From an uncultured SAR86 cluster bacterium (lineage in GTDB: Bacteria > Pseudomonadota > Gammaproteobacteria > Magnimaribacterales > Magnimaribacteraceae): DNA of 64,000 nucleotides. The position numbers and the translations under genes are program-made. Shown in pieces: positions 27,670 through 38,979 of the stretch. Where the stretch lies: positions 124,001-188,000 of the forward strand of contig CACOVO010000001.1 in the NCBI GenBank assembly GCA_902630715.1, in the 5' to 3' direction. The notes beneath the pieces were generated by a model. The model was not told the DNA's origin and ran no database searches. It worked only from the letters and a program-made list of their open reading frames with translations. The stretch's first letter is position 1, and every line of letters begins with the position of its first letter.

Positions 27670-28317
27670 TTAGCCATACTGCTGTCGTTCATGAATTTCT
27701 TCGATAGTCTTACAGTCTATACATCTTGTCGCGGTAGGTCTCGCTTCTAGTCTTCTAATACCAATTTCTATTCCGCAAGAAGCGCAATATCCGTAATCAT
27801 CAGACTTCAGATCATCAATAGATTCACTTATTTTCGAGAGTAGTCTTCTTTCTCTCTCTCTTGTCCTAAGTTCTAATGTAAATTCCTCTTCATGAGTCGC
27901 TCTGTCTGATTCATCCGGGAAGTGAGTTACATTTTTTTGTATTTTGTCTGCGGTCCTGTCTTGTTCAATTTGTAGCTGTTCTTTCCAGCTTGCCAATATC
28001 TCTTGGAAATGCTGCTTTTGTTTAGCATTCATATACTTCTCATTTTTCTTGAGTGCATACGGTTTAATCGAAGCAAGAAATTGAGATTCTTCATAACTGG
28101 AAACTTTTTTCTGTTTTTTGGCAGCAGTTTTTTTAGTTGGGGATTTTTTTGAAGGTACCTTTTTTTCTATAGCTTTATTTGCTTTGGTTTTAGTTTGAGT
28201 CTTTTTGGGTGCGGCCTTTTTTGATGCAGCCTTTTTACCAGTTTGTTTTTTTGATACAGTCTTTTTAGTTTGGGATTTTTTTTCTAACGTTTTCTTATTT
28301 GTCTTTTTAGCAGGCAT
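27670..28317 (-). CDS. dksA: RNA polymerase-binding DksA with lysine-rich N-terminal tail
   Basis: The C-terminal 140 residues are a normal DksA: a coiled-coil (EILASWKEQLQIEQDRTADKI... RERERRLLSKISESIDDL) ending in the C4 zinc finger CASC ... CIDC near 182-202, which inserts into RNA polymerase and acts with ppGpp. The first 72 residues are very unusual: almost only Lys, Thr, Ala, Ser and Gln, with repeated KKT/KKA blocks, like a histone H1 tail. Total length 215 against about 150 for enteric DksA. The tail should bind DNA or RNA. Adjacent pcnB is 6 bases downstream. Promoter boxes are listed separately. Confidence 0.93.
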   Translation of the reverse strand: MPAKKTNKKTLEKKSQTKKTVSKKQTGKKAASKKAAPKKTQTKTKANKAIEKKVPSKKSPTKKTAAKKQKKVSSYEESQFLASIKPYALKKNEKYMNAKQKQHFQEILASWKEQLQIEQDRTADKIQKNVTHFPDESDRATHEEEFTLELRTRERERRLLSKISESIDDLKSDDYGYCASCGIEIGIRRLEARPTATRCIDCKTIEEIHERQQYG

Positions 28318-28330
28318 TTTTCTAAATTAA

Positions 28331-28359
28331 ATCGTAGTTTTACCTTGAAGGCGCAGCAA
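28331..28359 (-). promoter_or_regulatory. Candidate dksA promoter
   Basis: Reading leftward, TTGCTG (28359-28354) and TACGAT (28336-28331, five of six) are separated by 17 bases. The ATG at 28317 follows 13 bases after the -10 box. The -35 match is only moderate. Confidence 0.4.
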
Positions 28360-28376
28360 TTTAGCAGAATAATTTT

Positions 28377-29384
28377 TCAATAGCTAGAAAAAGTTTTTTT
28401 TATTTCTTTGTATTCATCTTGTGTCAGCCGAGGTCCAGATCTTTGCACTGTTTTAGAAGCAGCAAAACACCCAAACTTAGCAGAATCCTCTAAGTTTCTT
28501 GAGTTAATTAATCCATGTAAAACAGAGCCTGCAAACATATCACCCGCACCATTGGTATCGATAGCATTAACCTTTATCCCTGGCACCTCAAATTCATGAG
28601 ATCTTTCAAAACCTACACAACCCTCCGGTCCTTTTGTAATGACTAATGATGAAGTATATTTTCTGAAATTTTTAAAGATCTCTCTTTCTCTATCGATGCC
28701 ACAAAATTCAATTGCCTCTCCTTCATTACAAAAAATTAAATCACATTTAATTTCAATTAACTCTGTGAGTTCTTTTTTGAAGGAATTTACAATAAATTTA
28801 TCAGATAAGGATAGTGCAACTTTTGTATCATACTCTTTGGCAAGAGTTACAGATTTTTTAAATAATTCGTAACCGCCGGGCGATGCGATTAGGTAGCCTT
28901 CAAGTAAAATATAATCAGAATTTTTAATAACTTCTTCGTCTACATACTTTTCAGAAACTTCAGTATTCAAGCCAAGATTTGTGCACATTGTTCGCTCAGC
29001 ATCTTCAGAAACCATAATGAGGCATTGTCCAGAAGGCAGATCTGTATTCAATATTTTTGATCCGTGACTTACCCCACTTTCTGATAAATCCTTTAAATAA
29101 AATTTACCATTTTCATCATCAGCTACTATGCATGTCATGTAGCACTGCGAGCCAAACATTGATGCAGCTACGACAGAATTTGTGGCTGAACCTCCACAAG
29201 CTTTCTCAGGTAATTTGCCTAGGTCAGTTAACTCTTTGATCATATTTTCTTGATCGACTTTTTCCATAAGAGTCATACCTCCTTTTGCTATGCCTCTCTT
29301 TTCATTTTTTCGCGTGAACTTTTCATCAATTTGAAAAGTTAAGTCGACAATTGCACTTCCTAAACAGCAAAGATCATATTTCAT
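28377..29384 (-). CDS. PfkB-family carbohydrate/nucleoside kinase (adenosine kinase-like)
   Basis: The 335-residue kinase has the ribokinase-family pattern: GGSATNSVVAASMFG near 59-73 and the C-terminal DTNGAGDMFAGSVLHGL near 283-299, where the Asp of GAGD is the catalytic base. The start is taken at the ATG at 29384; a TTG four codons upstream is possible but has no ribosome site, while GGG lies 8 bases before 29384. The family phosphorylates sugars or nucleosides; adenosine-kinase-like members share this length and the NAACGGSATN arrangement. Substrate uncertain. Divergent from the PBP1B gene. Confidence 0.8.
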   Translation of the reverse strand: MKYDLCCLGSAIVDLTFQIDEKFTRKNEKRGIAKGGMTLMEKVDQENMIKELTDLGKLPEKACGGSATNSVVAASMFGSQCYMTCIVADDENGKFYLKDLSESGVSHGSKILNTDLPSGQCLIMVSEDAERTMCTNLGLNTEVSEKYVDEEVIKNSDYILLEGYLIASPGGYELFKKSVTLAKEYDTKVALSLSDKFIVNSFKKELTELIEIKCDLIFCNEGEAIEFCGIDREREIFKNFRKYTSSLVITKGPEGCVGFERSHEFEVPGIKVNAIDTNGAGDMFAGSVLHGLINSRNLEDSAKFGCFAASKTVQRSGPRLTQDEYKEIKKTFSSY

Positions 29385-29449
29385 TTTATTACCCAAAAAA
29401 TATTAAAGAACGTAGACTGTGCGAAAAGGAATCACTTATCAAGTAAAAA

Positions 29450-31747
29450 ATGAAATTCAAGCTAACAATAAGTTTTATTTTCGGCTTAGTGGGCTTATTA
29501 ATTTTTACTTTTTTCGCAGCTTTAATCGCCGTAATTGATTATAGGGTTACTTCTAAGCTGGAAGGTGTACTTTGGACTGTACCGGCAAAAATTTATTCCA
29601 GACCTCTAGAATTAGCAGAAGGAGTAAATATAAATTCAAATAATTTAATAAAAGAATTAAAAATGCTCTCTTATAAGGTGGAGAGAGATCCTGACAGTCC
29701 TGGAGAATTCAATTTTTCTCAAAACACTCTTAATATTTTTTTAAGAGGTTATTTAGATCAAAAACCTGGACTTTTTAGAGTCACTTTTGACGATTCCAAG
29801 ATAAACAATATAAAGAATCAATTAGGTCTATCAGAGGACCTTATAAAGCTAGAACCCACAGTAATCGGAGGCATGTATCCAGTACATATGGAAGATAGAG
29901 TACTTTTAAATTGGCCCGAAGTACCTCAGAAACTTCTCGAAACGATACTAGCAGTCGAAGATCAAAATTTTTTTAATCACTACGGCGTTTCTTTGAAATC
30001 TATTTCTAGGGCTTTTCTTAAAAATATTCAAGCCGGAGAGGTAGAACAAGGAGGCAGTACAATTACTCAACAGCTAGCTAAGAGTCTTTTCTTTTCCTCA
30101 GAGCAAACGATAAGAAGAAAGGTGATGGAAGCTATTGCTTCTTTGCTCATTGAATTTCACTATTCCAAGGAAGAAATTTTGCTTGCCTACATAAATGATG
30201 TTTTTCTTGCTCAATCTGGACGAAGAGCTATACACGGCTTTGGGATGGGCGCACAGCATTTTTTTGGTACATCAGTAAATAACCTATCTATTGATCAAAT
30301 TGCTTTATTAGTTGGAATGCTTAAAGGTCCTTCTCTATATAACCCTGAAAGAAATCCAAATAACGCAACTAAAAGAAGGAATCTGGTATTAAGCATATTG
30401 AATAAAAGCAATAAGATATCAGACTCGGAATTTGAGGACCTAAGATTACGCGAACTGGGTATAACTCCTCCAAATTACAGGGCAGAAATTAAATATCCCG
30501 CATTTCATGACATAGTTAGGCTCGAGCTTCAGAAAAATTTTGCAGATAAAGACTTAAGGACTAAGGGACTATCAATCGAAACTAATCTTGATCCCGTGCT
30601 TCAAAATTCATTGGAAAATAGTTTAGCCAAGACTAAAGATCAGTTAATAAAAAAATATGGAGATAAGCTGAATGATCTAGAAGGCGCAGCTATTGCAGTA
30701 GATATTTCTAATGGAGAGATTAAAGCTGCTGCTGGAAGCACCAAGCCAAATAGCTACGGCTTTAATAGAGCTATAAATGCCATAAGGCCTATTGGTTCAC
30801 TTGTAAAACCTTTTATATATCTCACAGCCTTAAATAATTATGACGAATACAATCTTTCAACCATCTTGGACGACTCAAAATTAAGTCTGGTAAGTGGAGG
30901 AAAGGTATGGGAACCGGACAATTTCGACAAAAAATTTCACGGTCAGGTGCCTCTGCATGTGGCACTTTGGCAATCATATAATATTGCATCAGCTAGGTTA
31001 GGAATAGAATTAGGTTTTGAAGCTGTTCAAGGCATGTTTTCAGATTTAGGAATTGAAAAAGAAGTACCTGTTTATCCTTCTATTTTTATAGGCTCATTTG
31101 AGCTCTCTCCCCTTGAAGCTATTCAGGCCTATCAGACAATTGCAGGTGATGGTTTCTATACTCCCCTCAGATCTATAAGACAAATAAAAGACACTAAAGG
31201 GGAAATCGAACTTTCATATCCTTACAGCATTGAGCAAAGGATAAGACCAGAACCAATTGCTTTAATAAAGTTTGCTATGCAGCAATCCTTCGTTAGAGGT
31301 ACAGCTAGAGGTTATTCCAAAAAACAAATAGATCTCTGGAATGCTGGTGGAAAAACGGGCACTTCGGATGATCAAAGGGATAGCTGGTTTGTTGGCTTTG
31401 CAGGCGATATTCTTGTCCTTGTTTGGTTAGGTTTTGATGATAATAGGCAGACTCCTTTGACGGGCAGAACGGGCGCTTTTCAAGTTTGGAAAAACTTTAT
31501 TGATGAGATCAAACCAGTAACAGCTCCAAGTACTTCCTTACCACGTATACAATATGTTTGGACAGACTTAGAAGACGGACTAAAAAGCGGAGAGAAGTGT
31601 AAAAATTCTCTTTTAGTGCCTTTTATTAAAGGCACAGAACCTACGTTAGTTCCTGAAAGCCGAAAGAGATGCTCTGGTAGAGGAAAAATCAGTGAGAGTA
31701 GTGTTATTGATAAACTTAAACAAATATTTGAAGGAGGGCAGAGTTGA
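29450..31747 (+). CDS. mrcB: Penicillin-binding protein 1B (bifunctional transglycosylase/transpeptidase)
   Basis: PBP1B polymerises and cross-links peptidoglycan. The 765-residue protein has a membrane helix (9-30), a UB2H-like domain (about 55-140), the GT51 domain with catalytic E170 in AVEDQNFFNH and GGSTITQQLAKSLF at 201-214, and a transpeptidase with catalytic S450 in SLVK, SYN at 509-511 and KTGT at 635-638. All active-site motifs are complete. The short lipoprotein gene at 31744 overlaps its stop by 4 bases and may be a partner. In the family LpoB activates PBP1B from the outer membrane; no LpoB gene was recognised here. Confidence 0.96.
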   Translation: MKFKLTISFIFGLVGLLIFTFFAALIAVIDYRVTSKLEGVLWTVPAKIYSRPLELAEGVNINSNNLIKELKMLSYKVERDPDSPGEFNFSQNTLNIFLRGYLDQKPGLFRVTFDDSKINNIKNQLGLSEDLIKLEPTVIGGMYPVHMEDRVLLNWPEVPQKLLETILAVEDQNFFNHYGVSLKSISRAFLKNIQAGEVEQGGSTITQQLAKSLFFSSEQTIRRKVMEAIASLLIEFHYSKEEILLAYINDVFLAQSGRRAIHGFGMGAQHFFGTSVNNLSIDQIALLVGMLKGPSLYNPERNPNNATKRRNLVLSILNKSNKISDSEFEDLRLRELGITPPNYRAEIKYPAFHDIVRLELQKNFADKDLRTKGLSIETNLDPVLQNSLENSLAKTKDQLIKKYGDKLNDLEGAAIAVDISNGEIKAAAGSTKPNSYGFNRAINAIRPIGSLVKPFIYLTALNNYDEYNLSTILDDSKLSLVSGGKVWEPDNFDKKFHGQVPLHVALWQSYNIASARLGIELGFEAVQGMFSDLGIEKEVPVYPSIFIGSFELSPLEAIQAYQTIAGDGFYTPLRSIRQIKDTKGEIELSYPYSIEQRIRPEPIALIKFAMQQSFVRGTARGYSKKQIDLWNAGGKTGTSDDQRDSWFVGFAGDILVLVWLGFDDNRQTPLTGRTGAFQVWKNFIDEIKPVTAPSTSLPRIQYVWTDLEDGLKSGEKCKNSLLVPFIKGTEPTLVPESRKRCSGRGKISESSVIDKLKQIFEGGQS

Positions 31748-32184
31748 AATATCTTCTTAAAGTAGTTGCAATACTGTCTCTATTTTTTGTTTTTGCATGC
31801 TCGTCTACCGACAATGGAAGAAATATTTCTGATTTTACGATTCCTGTAAATAATTTTTCTAAGACAGTTGAGCTATTAATTTCTAACGAAAATTTTTTAG
31901 AAGATGAGATTCTAAAAATTAATTCTCAGAACCCATCTGTACAACGAATAATTAAGAGCGCTGACGATTACCTCAAACAAAAGAATTATATTGCGGCTAA
32001 TTCGGAACTTGAGAGAGCTTTTAGAATAACAAAAATGGACGGAGCACTTTACCTTCGTTTGGCACATCTTCGCTATAAACAAGGCCTTTTAAAAGAATCC
32101 GAATCCTTTGCATATAAAGGTCTTCTGTTGCCCGACATCTCATCATGGGAGAGATTGCTTTTAAATGTATACCTTAAAAACTAA
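31744..32184 (+). CDS. Small TPR-like lipoprotein
   Basis: The 146-residue protein begins with a lipoprotein signal (LLKVVAILSLFFVFACSS), with Cys19 as the likely lipidated residue. The mature part has a repeat-like helical end: AADDYLKQKNYIAANSELERAFRITKMDGALYLRLAHLRYKQGLLKESESFAYKGLLL region, two TPR-like units at about 76-135. Start codon is TTG at 31744, overlapping the mrcB stop by 4 bases. Coupling to mrcB suggests a role with PBP1B at the envelope. In pseudomonads a TPR lipoprotein also follows mrcB; a direct regulatory role is inference. Confidence 0.7.
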   Translation: MKYLLKVVAILSLFFVFACSSTDNGRNISDFTIPVNNFSKTVELLISNENFLEDEILKINSQNPSVQRIIKSADDYLKQKNYIAANSELERAFRITKMDGALYLRLAHLRYKQGLLKESESFAYKGLLLPDISSWERLLLNVYLKN

Positions 32185-32210
32185 GCCTAGATAGTAATCC
32201 TTCAAATATA

Positions 32211-32216
32211 TATAAT
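32211..32216 (+). promoter_or_regulatory. Candidate -10 box upstream of argC
   Basis: TATAAT is followed by the GC-rich stretch CCGCGCC and lies 27 bases before the argC ATG at 32243. No strong -35 was seen. Confidence 0.3.
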
Positions 32217-32242
32217 CCGCGCCTTTTGAATGTTTAAGTTTA

Positions 32243-33253
32243 ATGATTAAGAAAGTTGGAATAATCGGGGGTTCAGGATTCGCTGGAGAGGAGCTAATAA
32301 AGTTTCTATCAATCCACCAAAATGCAGACTTAATTGCTGTAAGCTCAAGAGATCTTCTGGGAACAAAAGTTTCTGAAATAGTTGAGGGATCGAATCTTTC
32401 ATTCGTAGATCCAAATGATGCTATTTTTTATGATTGTGATGTGGTTTTCTTTTCGACACCCCACGGAGTTGCTATGAAAAGAGCTAAATCTTTCATTGAA
32501 AAAGATATTAAGATTATAGATCTTTCGGCTGATTTTAGAATAAAAGATACTGCAATCTGGAAAAAATGGTACGGTTCAGATCACGAATATCCCAAAGGTT
32601 TGCAGGATTCTGTTTATGGTCTTACTGAACTAAATATTGATTCGATAAAATCAGGGAAATTAATCGCCGTACCTGGATGTTATCCCACTGCATCAATCTT
32701 AGGTCTGCTGCCTCTTATAGTAAACAAATTAAAAATAGAATCAGTTACTATTGATGCCAAGTCTGGGATAAGTGGCGCAGGCAGATCTGCTGTAGAAAAT
32801 ACCCTAAAAAGAGAAATCAAAGAAAATTTCAGAGCTTACGCTACTGATGGACATCGTCATCTTCCAGAAATTAAACAAGTCTTGGAGAGCTTATTCTCAG
32901 AATCACTTGAAGTGAATTTTTTACCTCATTTGATACCTGCCATGAGGGGAATTTACGCTACAATTTATGTAAACTTCGAGAAATATGCTGGCGAATCCTT
33001 GATTGAATTATTCCAACATTTTTATAAAGATTCGCCAAATGTTGAAATAATGCGGGAAGGGCTTGTCCCAGAAATCTCTAAGGTTACTGAAACAAATAAG
33101 TGTCAAATTGGCATATATAAATCAGCTATTAAAAATCAAATCATTGTAATTTCAACTATTGATAATTTAGTAAAAGGAGCCTCAGGTCAGGCTATAGAAT
33201 GTTACAATCTAATGAATGGTTACAATCAAATGCAAGGTATAAGTCATGGTTGA
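32243..33253 (+). CDS. argC: N-acetyl-gamma-glutamyl-phosphate reductase
   Basis: ArgC reduces N-acetylglutamyl phosphate to the semialdehyde in arginine synthesis. The 336-residue protein has the NADP-binding [17 protein letters not shown] near 7-23, the catalytic cysteine in [16 protein letters not shown] near 144-159, [13 protein letters not shown] near 172-184, and the His-containing [14 protein letters not shown] near 227-240. Length is standard for the bacterial type. The 3' end overlaps erpA by 8 bases. argC-erpA-anmK-M23-tyrS-rrn matches the order I recall in Pseudomonas aeruginosa (PA0662-PA0668). Confidence 0.95.
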   Translation: MIKKVGIIGGSGFAGEELIKFLSIHQNADLIAVSSRDLLGTKVSEIVEGSNLSFVDPNDAIFYDCDVVFFSTPHGVAMKRAKSFIEKDIKIIDLSADFRIKDTAIWKKWYGSDHEYPKGLQDSVYGLTELNIDSIKSGKLIAVPGCYPTASILGLLPLIVNKLKIESVTIDAKSGISGAGRSAVENTLKREIKENFRAYATDGHRHLPEIKQVLESLFSESLEVNFLPHLIPAMRGIYATIYVNFEKYAGESLIELFQHFYKDSPNVEIMREGLVPEISKVTETNKCQIGIYKSAIKNQIIVISTIDNLVKGASGQAIECYNLMNGYNQMQGISHG

Positions 33254-33596
33254 GACTTACACCCCTGGATTAATGCAACTCACTGATGGTGCAGTGAAGA
33301 AGATTTTGTCTCTCAGAGATAATGAGTCTCAATCGAATGTTTTAAATCTGCGCGTCTACGTCACTGGAGGGGGTTGCTCCGGTTTTCAATATGGATTTTC
33401 TTTTGATGACATAGTTGATGAGGATGATACATGTGTTGAAAATCAAGGCGCTAGCTTGGTCATTGACTCTCTAAGCTTGCAGTATCTTCAGGGGTCAACC
33501 GTTGATTATGTTGAAGATTTAACCGGTTCTAAATTTATTATTTCAAACCCTAACGCAACCACTACCTGTGGGTGCGGAGAGTCTTTCTCTATATAA
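33246..33596 (+). CDS. erpA: Iron-sulfur cluster insertion protein ErpA
   Basis: The 116-residue A-type carrier has [17 protein letters not shown] near 33-49 and the C-terminal [11 protein letters not shown], giving the three conserved cysteines of the family (GGGCSG, and CGC near the end). It hands [4Fe-4S] or [2Fe-2S] clusters to enzymes such as isoprenoid synthases and queuosine enzymes. ATG 33246 overlaps the argC end. It converges on anmK with 8 bases of overlap. Confidence 0.95.
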   Translation: MVETYTPGLMQLTDGAVKKILSLRDNESQSNVLNLRVYVTGGGCSGFQYGFSFDDIVDEDDTCVENQGASLVIDSLSLQYLQGSTVDYVEDLTGSKFIISNPNATTTCGCGESFSI

Positions 33597-34698
33597 CTGG
33601 ATCATAAATCCGTCCAAGAAAAACTGCTTCCTTGCTTCCCGTAATCTCTTTTAGGTCAAATCGGACATTATTTATTCTCTTGTAGGCTAGCCAAGCAAAG
33701 CAAATAGCCTCCAGGAAATCCGGATCTACCCCCAAATTGCTGGTAGTTTGAATATCTTGATTGAATATCGAAGACATCCTAGACATCAGAAAGTCATTAT
33801 GAATTCCACCGCCACAAAGAAACATTCTATTTTCCAGAGCTCCTAACTGTTTAAGTGAATCAAATAGGCTTACGACAGTCAATTCAGTCAAGGTCGCTTG
33901 AACATCTTCAGGCGCCAATTCATAGCCCAATTTACTGAGGGAATCTTCAATCCAGTGCAAGTTGAAATAATCGGGTCCAGTGCTCTTGGGATGATCTAAT
34001 GCAAAATACTTGTCACCCAACATGATTTTTATCAAATCTTGATTTACTTTACCTGACTTAGCCCATTTGCCCTCTGCATCGTAATTTCCTCTTTTGTTCA
34101 TTTGTGACCATGAGTCAAGTAAACAATTTCCCGGTCCTGTATCAAAACCCAACAGTTTTGATTTACTTAGTAAAGAAATATTAGTAATTCCTCCTATGTT
34201 AACGATTATTCTTTCTTCGTAATTATCTTTAAAAGCTTCTTCATGAAATAAAGGAGACAAAGGTGCTCCTTGACCCCCCGCTTCAATATCATCTTGCCTA
34301 AAATTTCCTATTGTCTTTAAATTTGTCTCATTACTGATCAGTTGAGGGTCACCTAACTGCATTGATATTGGAGGTATTGCTGAAGGGTCATGTTTGATTG
34401 TTTGGCCATGAGAACCTACTGCTACTATTTTGTTTTTTGATATGTTCTTGTCGTTTACAAATTCTTCAATACTGTTAGCAAAAAATTTTCCTAATTCAGC
34501 ATCTAGCATGTCTATTGATGAGTAATCTATGTTTATAGTATTTACATTCTCTTTAATTTGTATCTTTATCTCCTTTGGTATTTCAAAATTTTTGGTTCCA
34601 ACTACATTCAACTTTTCGTTGGAAAAATCAACTGCAGCTAGATCCAAAGAATCAGCGCTTGTACCTGTCATTAGTCCAATGAATATTTTATCCATCAA
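33589..34698 (-). CDS. anmK: Anhydro-N-acetylmuramic acid kinase
   Basis: AnmK phosphorylates 1,6-anhydro-MurNAc from recycled cell wall. The 369-residue protein has the start [33 protein letters not shown] near 91-103, [12 protein letters not shown] near 165-176 and [11 protein letters not shown] near 184-194, all family marks. It is coupled to the upstream M23 peptidase gene (11-base overlap). With the AmpG-like carrier at 7305 it could form part of muropeptide recycling, though that gene's substrate is uncertain. Confidence 0.95.
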   Translation of the reverse strand: MMDKIFIGLMTGTSADSLDLAAVDFSNEKLNVVGTKNFEIPKEIKIQIKENVNTINIDYSSIDMLDAELGKFFANSIEEFVNDKNISKNKIVAVGSHGQTIKHDPSAIPPISMQLGDPQLISNETNLKTIGNFRQDDIEAGGQGAPLSPLFHEEAFKDNYEERIIVNIGGITNISLLSKSKLLGFDTGPGNCLLDSWSQMNKRGNYDAEGKWAKSGKVNQDLIKIMLGDKYFALDHPKSTGPDYFNLHWIEDSLSKLGYELAPEDVQATLTELTVVSLFDSLKQLGALENRMFLCGGGIHNDFLMSRMSSIFNQDIQTTSNLGVDPDFLEAICFAWLAYKRINNVRFDLKEITGSKEAVFLGRIYDPVI

Positions 34699-35992
34699 AT
34701 ACTTTGTTTTGATTAATAATTGATTTGTAATTATTCAGTTCGCTCATCAAACTTTTTGACCTTTCATTGAAAGCACTAAGTTGAGAGGAGTCTATTGGAG
34801 AGGCATTAGGAAACTTAACTTTCAGCGGATCTGTATGTTTCCCATTTACATGAAATTCGTAATGCAAATGGGGTCCTGTGGCTAATCCTGTGCTTCCTAC
34901 ATATCCGATAGTTTGTCCTTGTTTAATTTTTCTGCCAACTTTTGCTCTTGAACTAAATTTATCTAAATGACAGTAGCGAGTTTCATAATCCTCTGAATGT
35001 TTTATTTTTACCTCATTACCGCAACCTCCATTATATTTAGCAAAGATTATTGTTCCATCTCCAGTTGCTCTAATAGGAGAGCCTCTGTTGGCTGCATAAT
35101 CTACACCTTTATGGGCTCTTATTGTGTGAAGAACTGGATGACGTCTATTTAAGTTATATTTGGAGCTAATGTAACTTAATTTTACAGGAGATCTCAGGAA
35201 GGCTTTTTTCACATTTTGCCCATCGAGATTGAAATATTCTGAATTTTTAGAATTTATATCATGCCTCACTGCTACAAACCTTTTATCATCATTATTAAAC
35301 TCAGATATCAGAATATCTCCATCGAAAGCCTTTTCACCCTCTATTATTATCTCTTCATAGATTATGCTGTAGCTGTCTCCTTTTCTAATATCATGAGTGA
35401 AGTCGATATCCCAACCATTTATATAAGCTAGATCCATCAAAACGCTGTCAGGTATATTTTCTCTGAGTCCAGACATGTACATAGAATCTTTAATAACAAC
35501 ATGCTTAAAAACCTTTACCTTTTCTACTTCTGATTCATATCTTGAAATAGCGTAATTTTGATTTTCTTTTTCTGCCCTCACTCCTGATTTGATACTGTCT
35601 ATGTAGTTAAGTTGATGAAGATTACCTTGAGGATCTATCAATATCTTGATTTTGTCACCGACCTCTATTCTTGATAGAAGTTCACTATCTTTGCTATTTA
35701 CTAGGTTTATGATGTCCTCTTTAAGGACACCAAGTTCATCGAGAAGACCAAAAAGAGAATCATTCCTTTTTATTACTTTCTCTTTTTCTAGAAGAGGAAG
35801 CTCTATATCTAGGTTCTGTTTAAGTGAACCTAGTTCTATTGGCTTTTTCAGTTCGGGCAGATTTTCTCGTTTTGCAAATTCTTTATCCCCTATGTGACTT
35901 AACGAAAAAATTAAAAGAATTCCTATAAGCAAAGTAAAAATATGCCTTTTAGGGAAATTTTTTAAGATGATTATTAAGTCTGTTGCCTGCAT
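34688..35992 (-). CDS. M23-family peptidoglycan endopeptidase (MepM-like)
   Basis: The 434-residue protein has one N-terminal membrane helix (HIFTLLIGILLIFSLSHIG, about 16-34), an OapA/LysM-like middle region (DSLFGLLDELGV, VGDKIKILIDPQGNL), and a C-terminal LytM domain with HKGVDYAANRGSPI near 301-314 and HLHYEFHVNG near 371-380, where the histidines and aspartate hold zinc. This layout fits MepM/YebA, a D,D-endopeptidase that opens the sacculus for growth. It overlaps anmK and is divergent from tyrS with a 43-base gap. Confidence 0.88.
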   Translation of the reverse strand: MQATDLIIILKNFPKRHIFTLLIGILLIFSLSHIGDKEFAKRENLPELKKPIELGSLKQNLDIELPLLEKEKVIKRNDSLFGLLDELGVLKEDIINLVNSKDSELLSRIEVGDKIKILIDPQGNLHQLNYIDSIKSGVRAEKENQNYAISRYESEVEKVKVFKHVVIKDSMYMSGLRENIPDSVLMDLAYINGWDIDFTHDIRKGDSYSIIYEEIIIEGEKAFDGDILISEFNNDDKRFVAVRHDINSKNSEYFNLDGQNVKKAFLRSPVKLSYISSKYNLNRRHPVLHTIRAHKGVDYAANRGSPIRATGDGTIIFAKYNGGCGNEVKIKHSEDYETRYCHLDKFSSRAKVGRKIKQGQTIGYVGSTGLATGPHLHYEFHVNGKHTDPLKVKFPNASPIDSSQLSAFNERSKSLMSELNNYKSIINQNKVFDG

Positions 35993-36000
35993 TAACTCGA

Positions 36001-36026
36001 ATCATACCCGAAAAAGAACATATAAT
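36001..36026. promoter_or_regulatory. Divergent -10 boxes for the M23 gene and tyrS
   Basis: Rightward TATAAT at 36021-36026 ends 9 bases before the tyrS ATG at 36036. Leftward TATGAT at 36006-36001 ends 8 bases before the M23 ATG at 35992. Such short distances imply leaderless or nearly leaderless mRNAs if the boxes are real. No convincing -35 boxes were found. Confidence 0.35.
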
Positions 36027-36035
36027 AGATAGGCA

Positions 36036-37226
36036 ATGCATAAAGAAAACCTTGAACTACTTATCAGAGGATCAGAGGAGATCATTCCTGAAGAAAGTTT
36101 TTCAGAGCAAATAAAATCTAATAAGATTTTAAGAGTTAAGGCAGGATTCGATCCTACTTCCCCTGACTTGCACCTTGGCCATACCGTCTTATTAAACAAG
36201 ATGAAAATTTTCCAAGACCTTGGTCATGAAGTAATTTTTCTTATTGGTGACTTCACTGGCCTTGTAGGCGATCCTTCAGGAGTTAATGAAACACGCCCGG
36301 TACTGACCGATGATCAGTTAAGTAAAAATGCAGAAACTTATAAGGATCAAGTCTTTAAGATTTTAGATAAAGACAAGACGGAAATTAGATTTAATTCTGA
36401 ATGGATGAATGAAGTGCCTGCGTCAGAATTTGTCAAAATGCTTTCCTCCTATACCGTTGCCAGAATGTTAGAGAGAGATGACTTTTCTAAGAGATATAAA
36501 TCACAGCAGCCGATTTCAATTCACGAATTCCTATATCCAATTTTGCAAGGTTACGATTCAGTAAGGTTAAAAGCAGACATTGAGCTAGGAGGAACTGATC
36601 AGAAGTTTAATTTACTCCTTGGTCGTGAAGTTCAGAGGCATTACGGAGAAAAACAACAATCCATTATGACAGTGCCTTTGTTAGAAGGTCTCGATGGCGT
36701 AAAAAAGATGTCTAAATCCTTAGGAAATTATATTGCTCTCGAAGATAAGCCTGATGAAATGTTTGGCAAAATCATGTCCATTTCAGACGAACTTATGTGG
36801 CGATATTTTTCCCTTCTCAGTTTTAAAAGCACAGATGAAATTAATTCATACAAAGAGGACGTTAAAAAAGGTGCCAATCCGAGAGATATAAAATTTCTTT
36901 TAGCCGAAGAAATTGTTGAAAGATTTCATAATGGTTTGGGCAAAACTTCTAAAGACAATTTTATCAACAGGTTCCAAAAAGGAAATATATCTGAGGATAT
37001 TGATGAAATAGAGTTAAAAATAGATGATGAGAGCGAACTTTTGACTCGAATACTTAGAGAGGTAAAACTTGTAAAAAGTACATCTGATGCAATGAGAATG
37101 ATCTCCCAAGGAGCTGTGAAGGTAGAAAAAAAGAAGATCCTGGATCCAAAATTCAGAATAAATAAAGGTACTTCAAGCTTGGTGCAAGTGGGCAAGAAAA
37201 AGATATCCAAAATATTAATCAAATAA
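36036..37226 (+). CDS. tyrS: Tyrosyl-tRNA synthetase
   Basis: The 396-residue enzyme has the class I signature HLGH near 45-48 ([10 protein letters not shown]), the KMSKS loop at about 231-235 (KKMSKSLGN), and a C-terminal S4 RNA-binding domain ([19 protein letters not shown], about 350-370). It is shorter in the core and closer to the TyrZ type found in pseudomonads than to enteric TyrS. It charges tRNA-Tyr in the cytoplasm. The rRNA operon begins about 200 bases downstream, the same arrangement as in P. aeruginosa as I recall. Confidence 0.95.
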   Translation: MHKENLELLIRGSEEIIPEESFSEQIKSNKILRVKAGFDPTSPDLHLGHTVLLNKMKIFQDLGHEVIFLIGDFTGLVGDPSGVNETRPVLTDDQLSKNAETYKDQVFKILDKDKTEIRFNSEWMNEVPASEFVKMLSSYTVARMLERDDFSKRYKSQQPISIHEFLYPILQGYDSVRLKADIELGGTDQKFNLLLGREVQRHYGEKQQSIMTVPLLEGLDGVKKMSKSLGNYIALEDKPDEMFGKIMSISDELMWRYFSLLSFKSTDEINSYKEDVKKGANPRDIKFLLAEEIVERFHNGLGKTSKDNFINRFQKGNISEDIDEIELKIDDESELLTRILREVKLVKSTSDAMRMISQGAVKVEKKKILDPKFRINKGTSSLVQVGKKKISKILIK

Positions 37227-37262
37227 GGAGTAAAAACCTGTCCCTATAGTCTCATTTTGATG

Positions 37263-37268
37263 TATACT
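37263..37268 (+). promoter_or_regulatory. Candidate rRNA operon promoter (-10) with GC-rich discriminator
   Basis: TATACT is followed by GCGCATCC, resembling the discriminator of stringently controlled rRNA P1 promoters. It lies upstream of the 16S processing stem. The -35 is poor (CTGTCC-like, with spacing longer than 17). A hairpin CCTTC/GAAGG with a T run follows at 37274-37299 and may instead be the tyrS terminator. Confidence 0.4.
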
Positions 37269-37308
37269 GCGCATCCTTCTGAACGAAGGGGAGTTTTTTA
37301 AAAGTTTT

Positions 37309-37332
37309 AAATAAGTAATTCGTGTGGGCGCT
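37309..37332 (+). other. Pre-16S processing stem, 5' arm
   Basis: This leader segment pairs with the spacer segment at 39001-39024: 18 consecutive Watson-Crick pairs, two G-U pairs and three further pairs. It encloses the 16S gene, as expected for an RNase III cleavage stem in pre-rRNA. A second small hairpin, GCGCTTA/TAAGCGC with loop TAAT, follows at 37328-37345. Confidence 0.8.
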
Positions 37333-37426
37333 TATAATTAAGCGCAACTTACCAAAGTCAGTTTTTATTTGGCTTAAGTCCAAATTTAAAACCGATTTAG
37401 TGTCTATAAGGCACTTAATTTAAATT

Positions 37427-38979
<1,553 letters not shown>

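Noticed and set aside
28100-28317. The lysine-rich tail of dksA as a frameshift or sequencing artefact
   Set aside because: The frame stays open through about 70 codons with steady Lys/Ala/Thr composition and joins the DksA coiled coil without a break, so it reads as real coding sequence.
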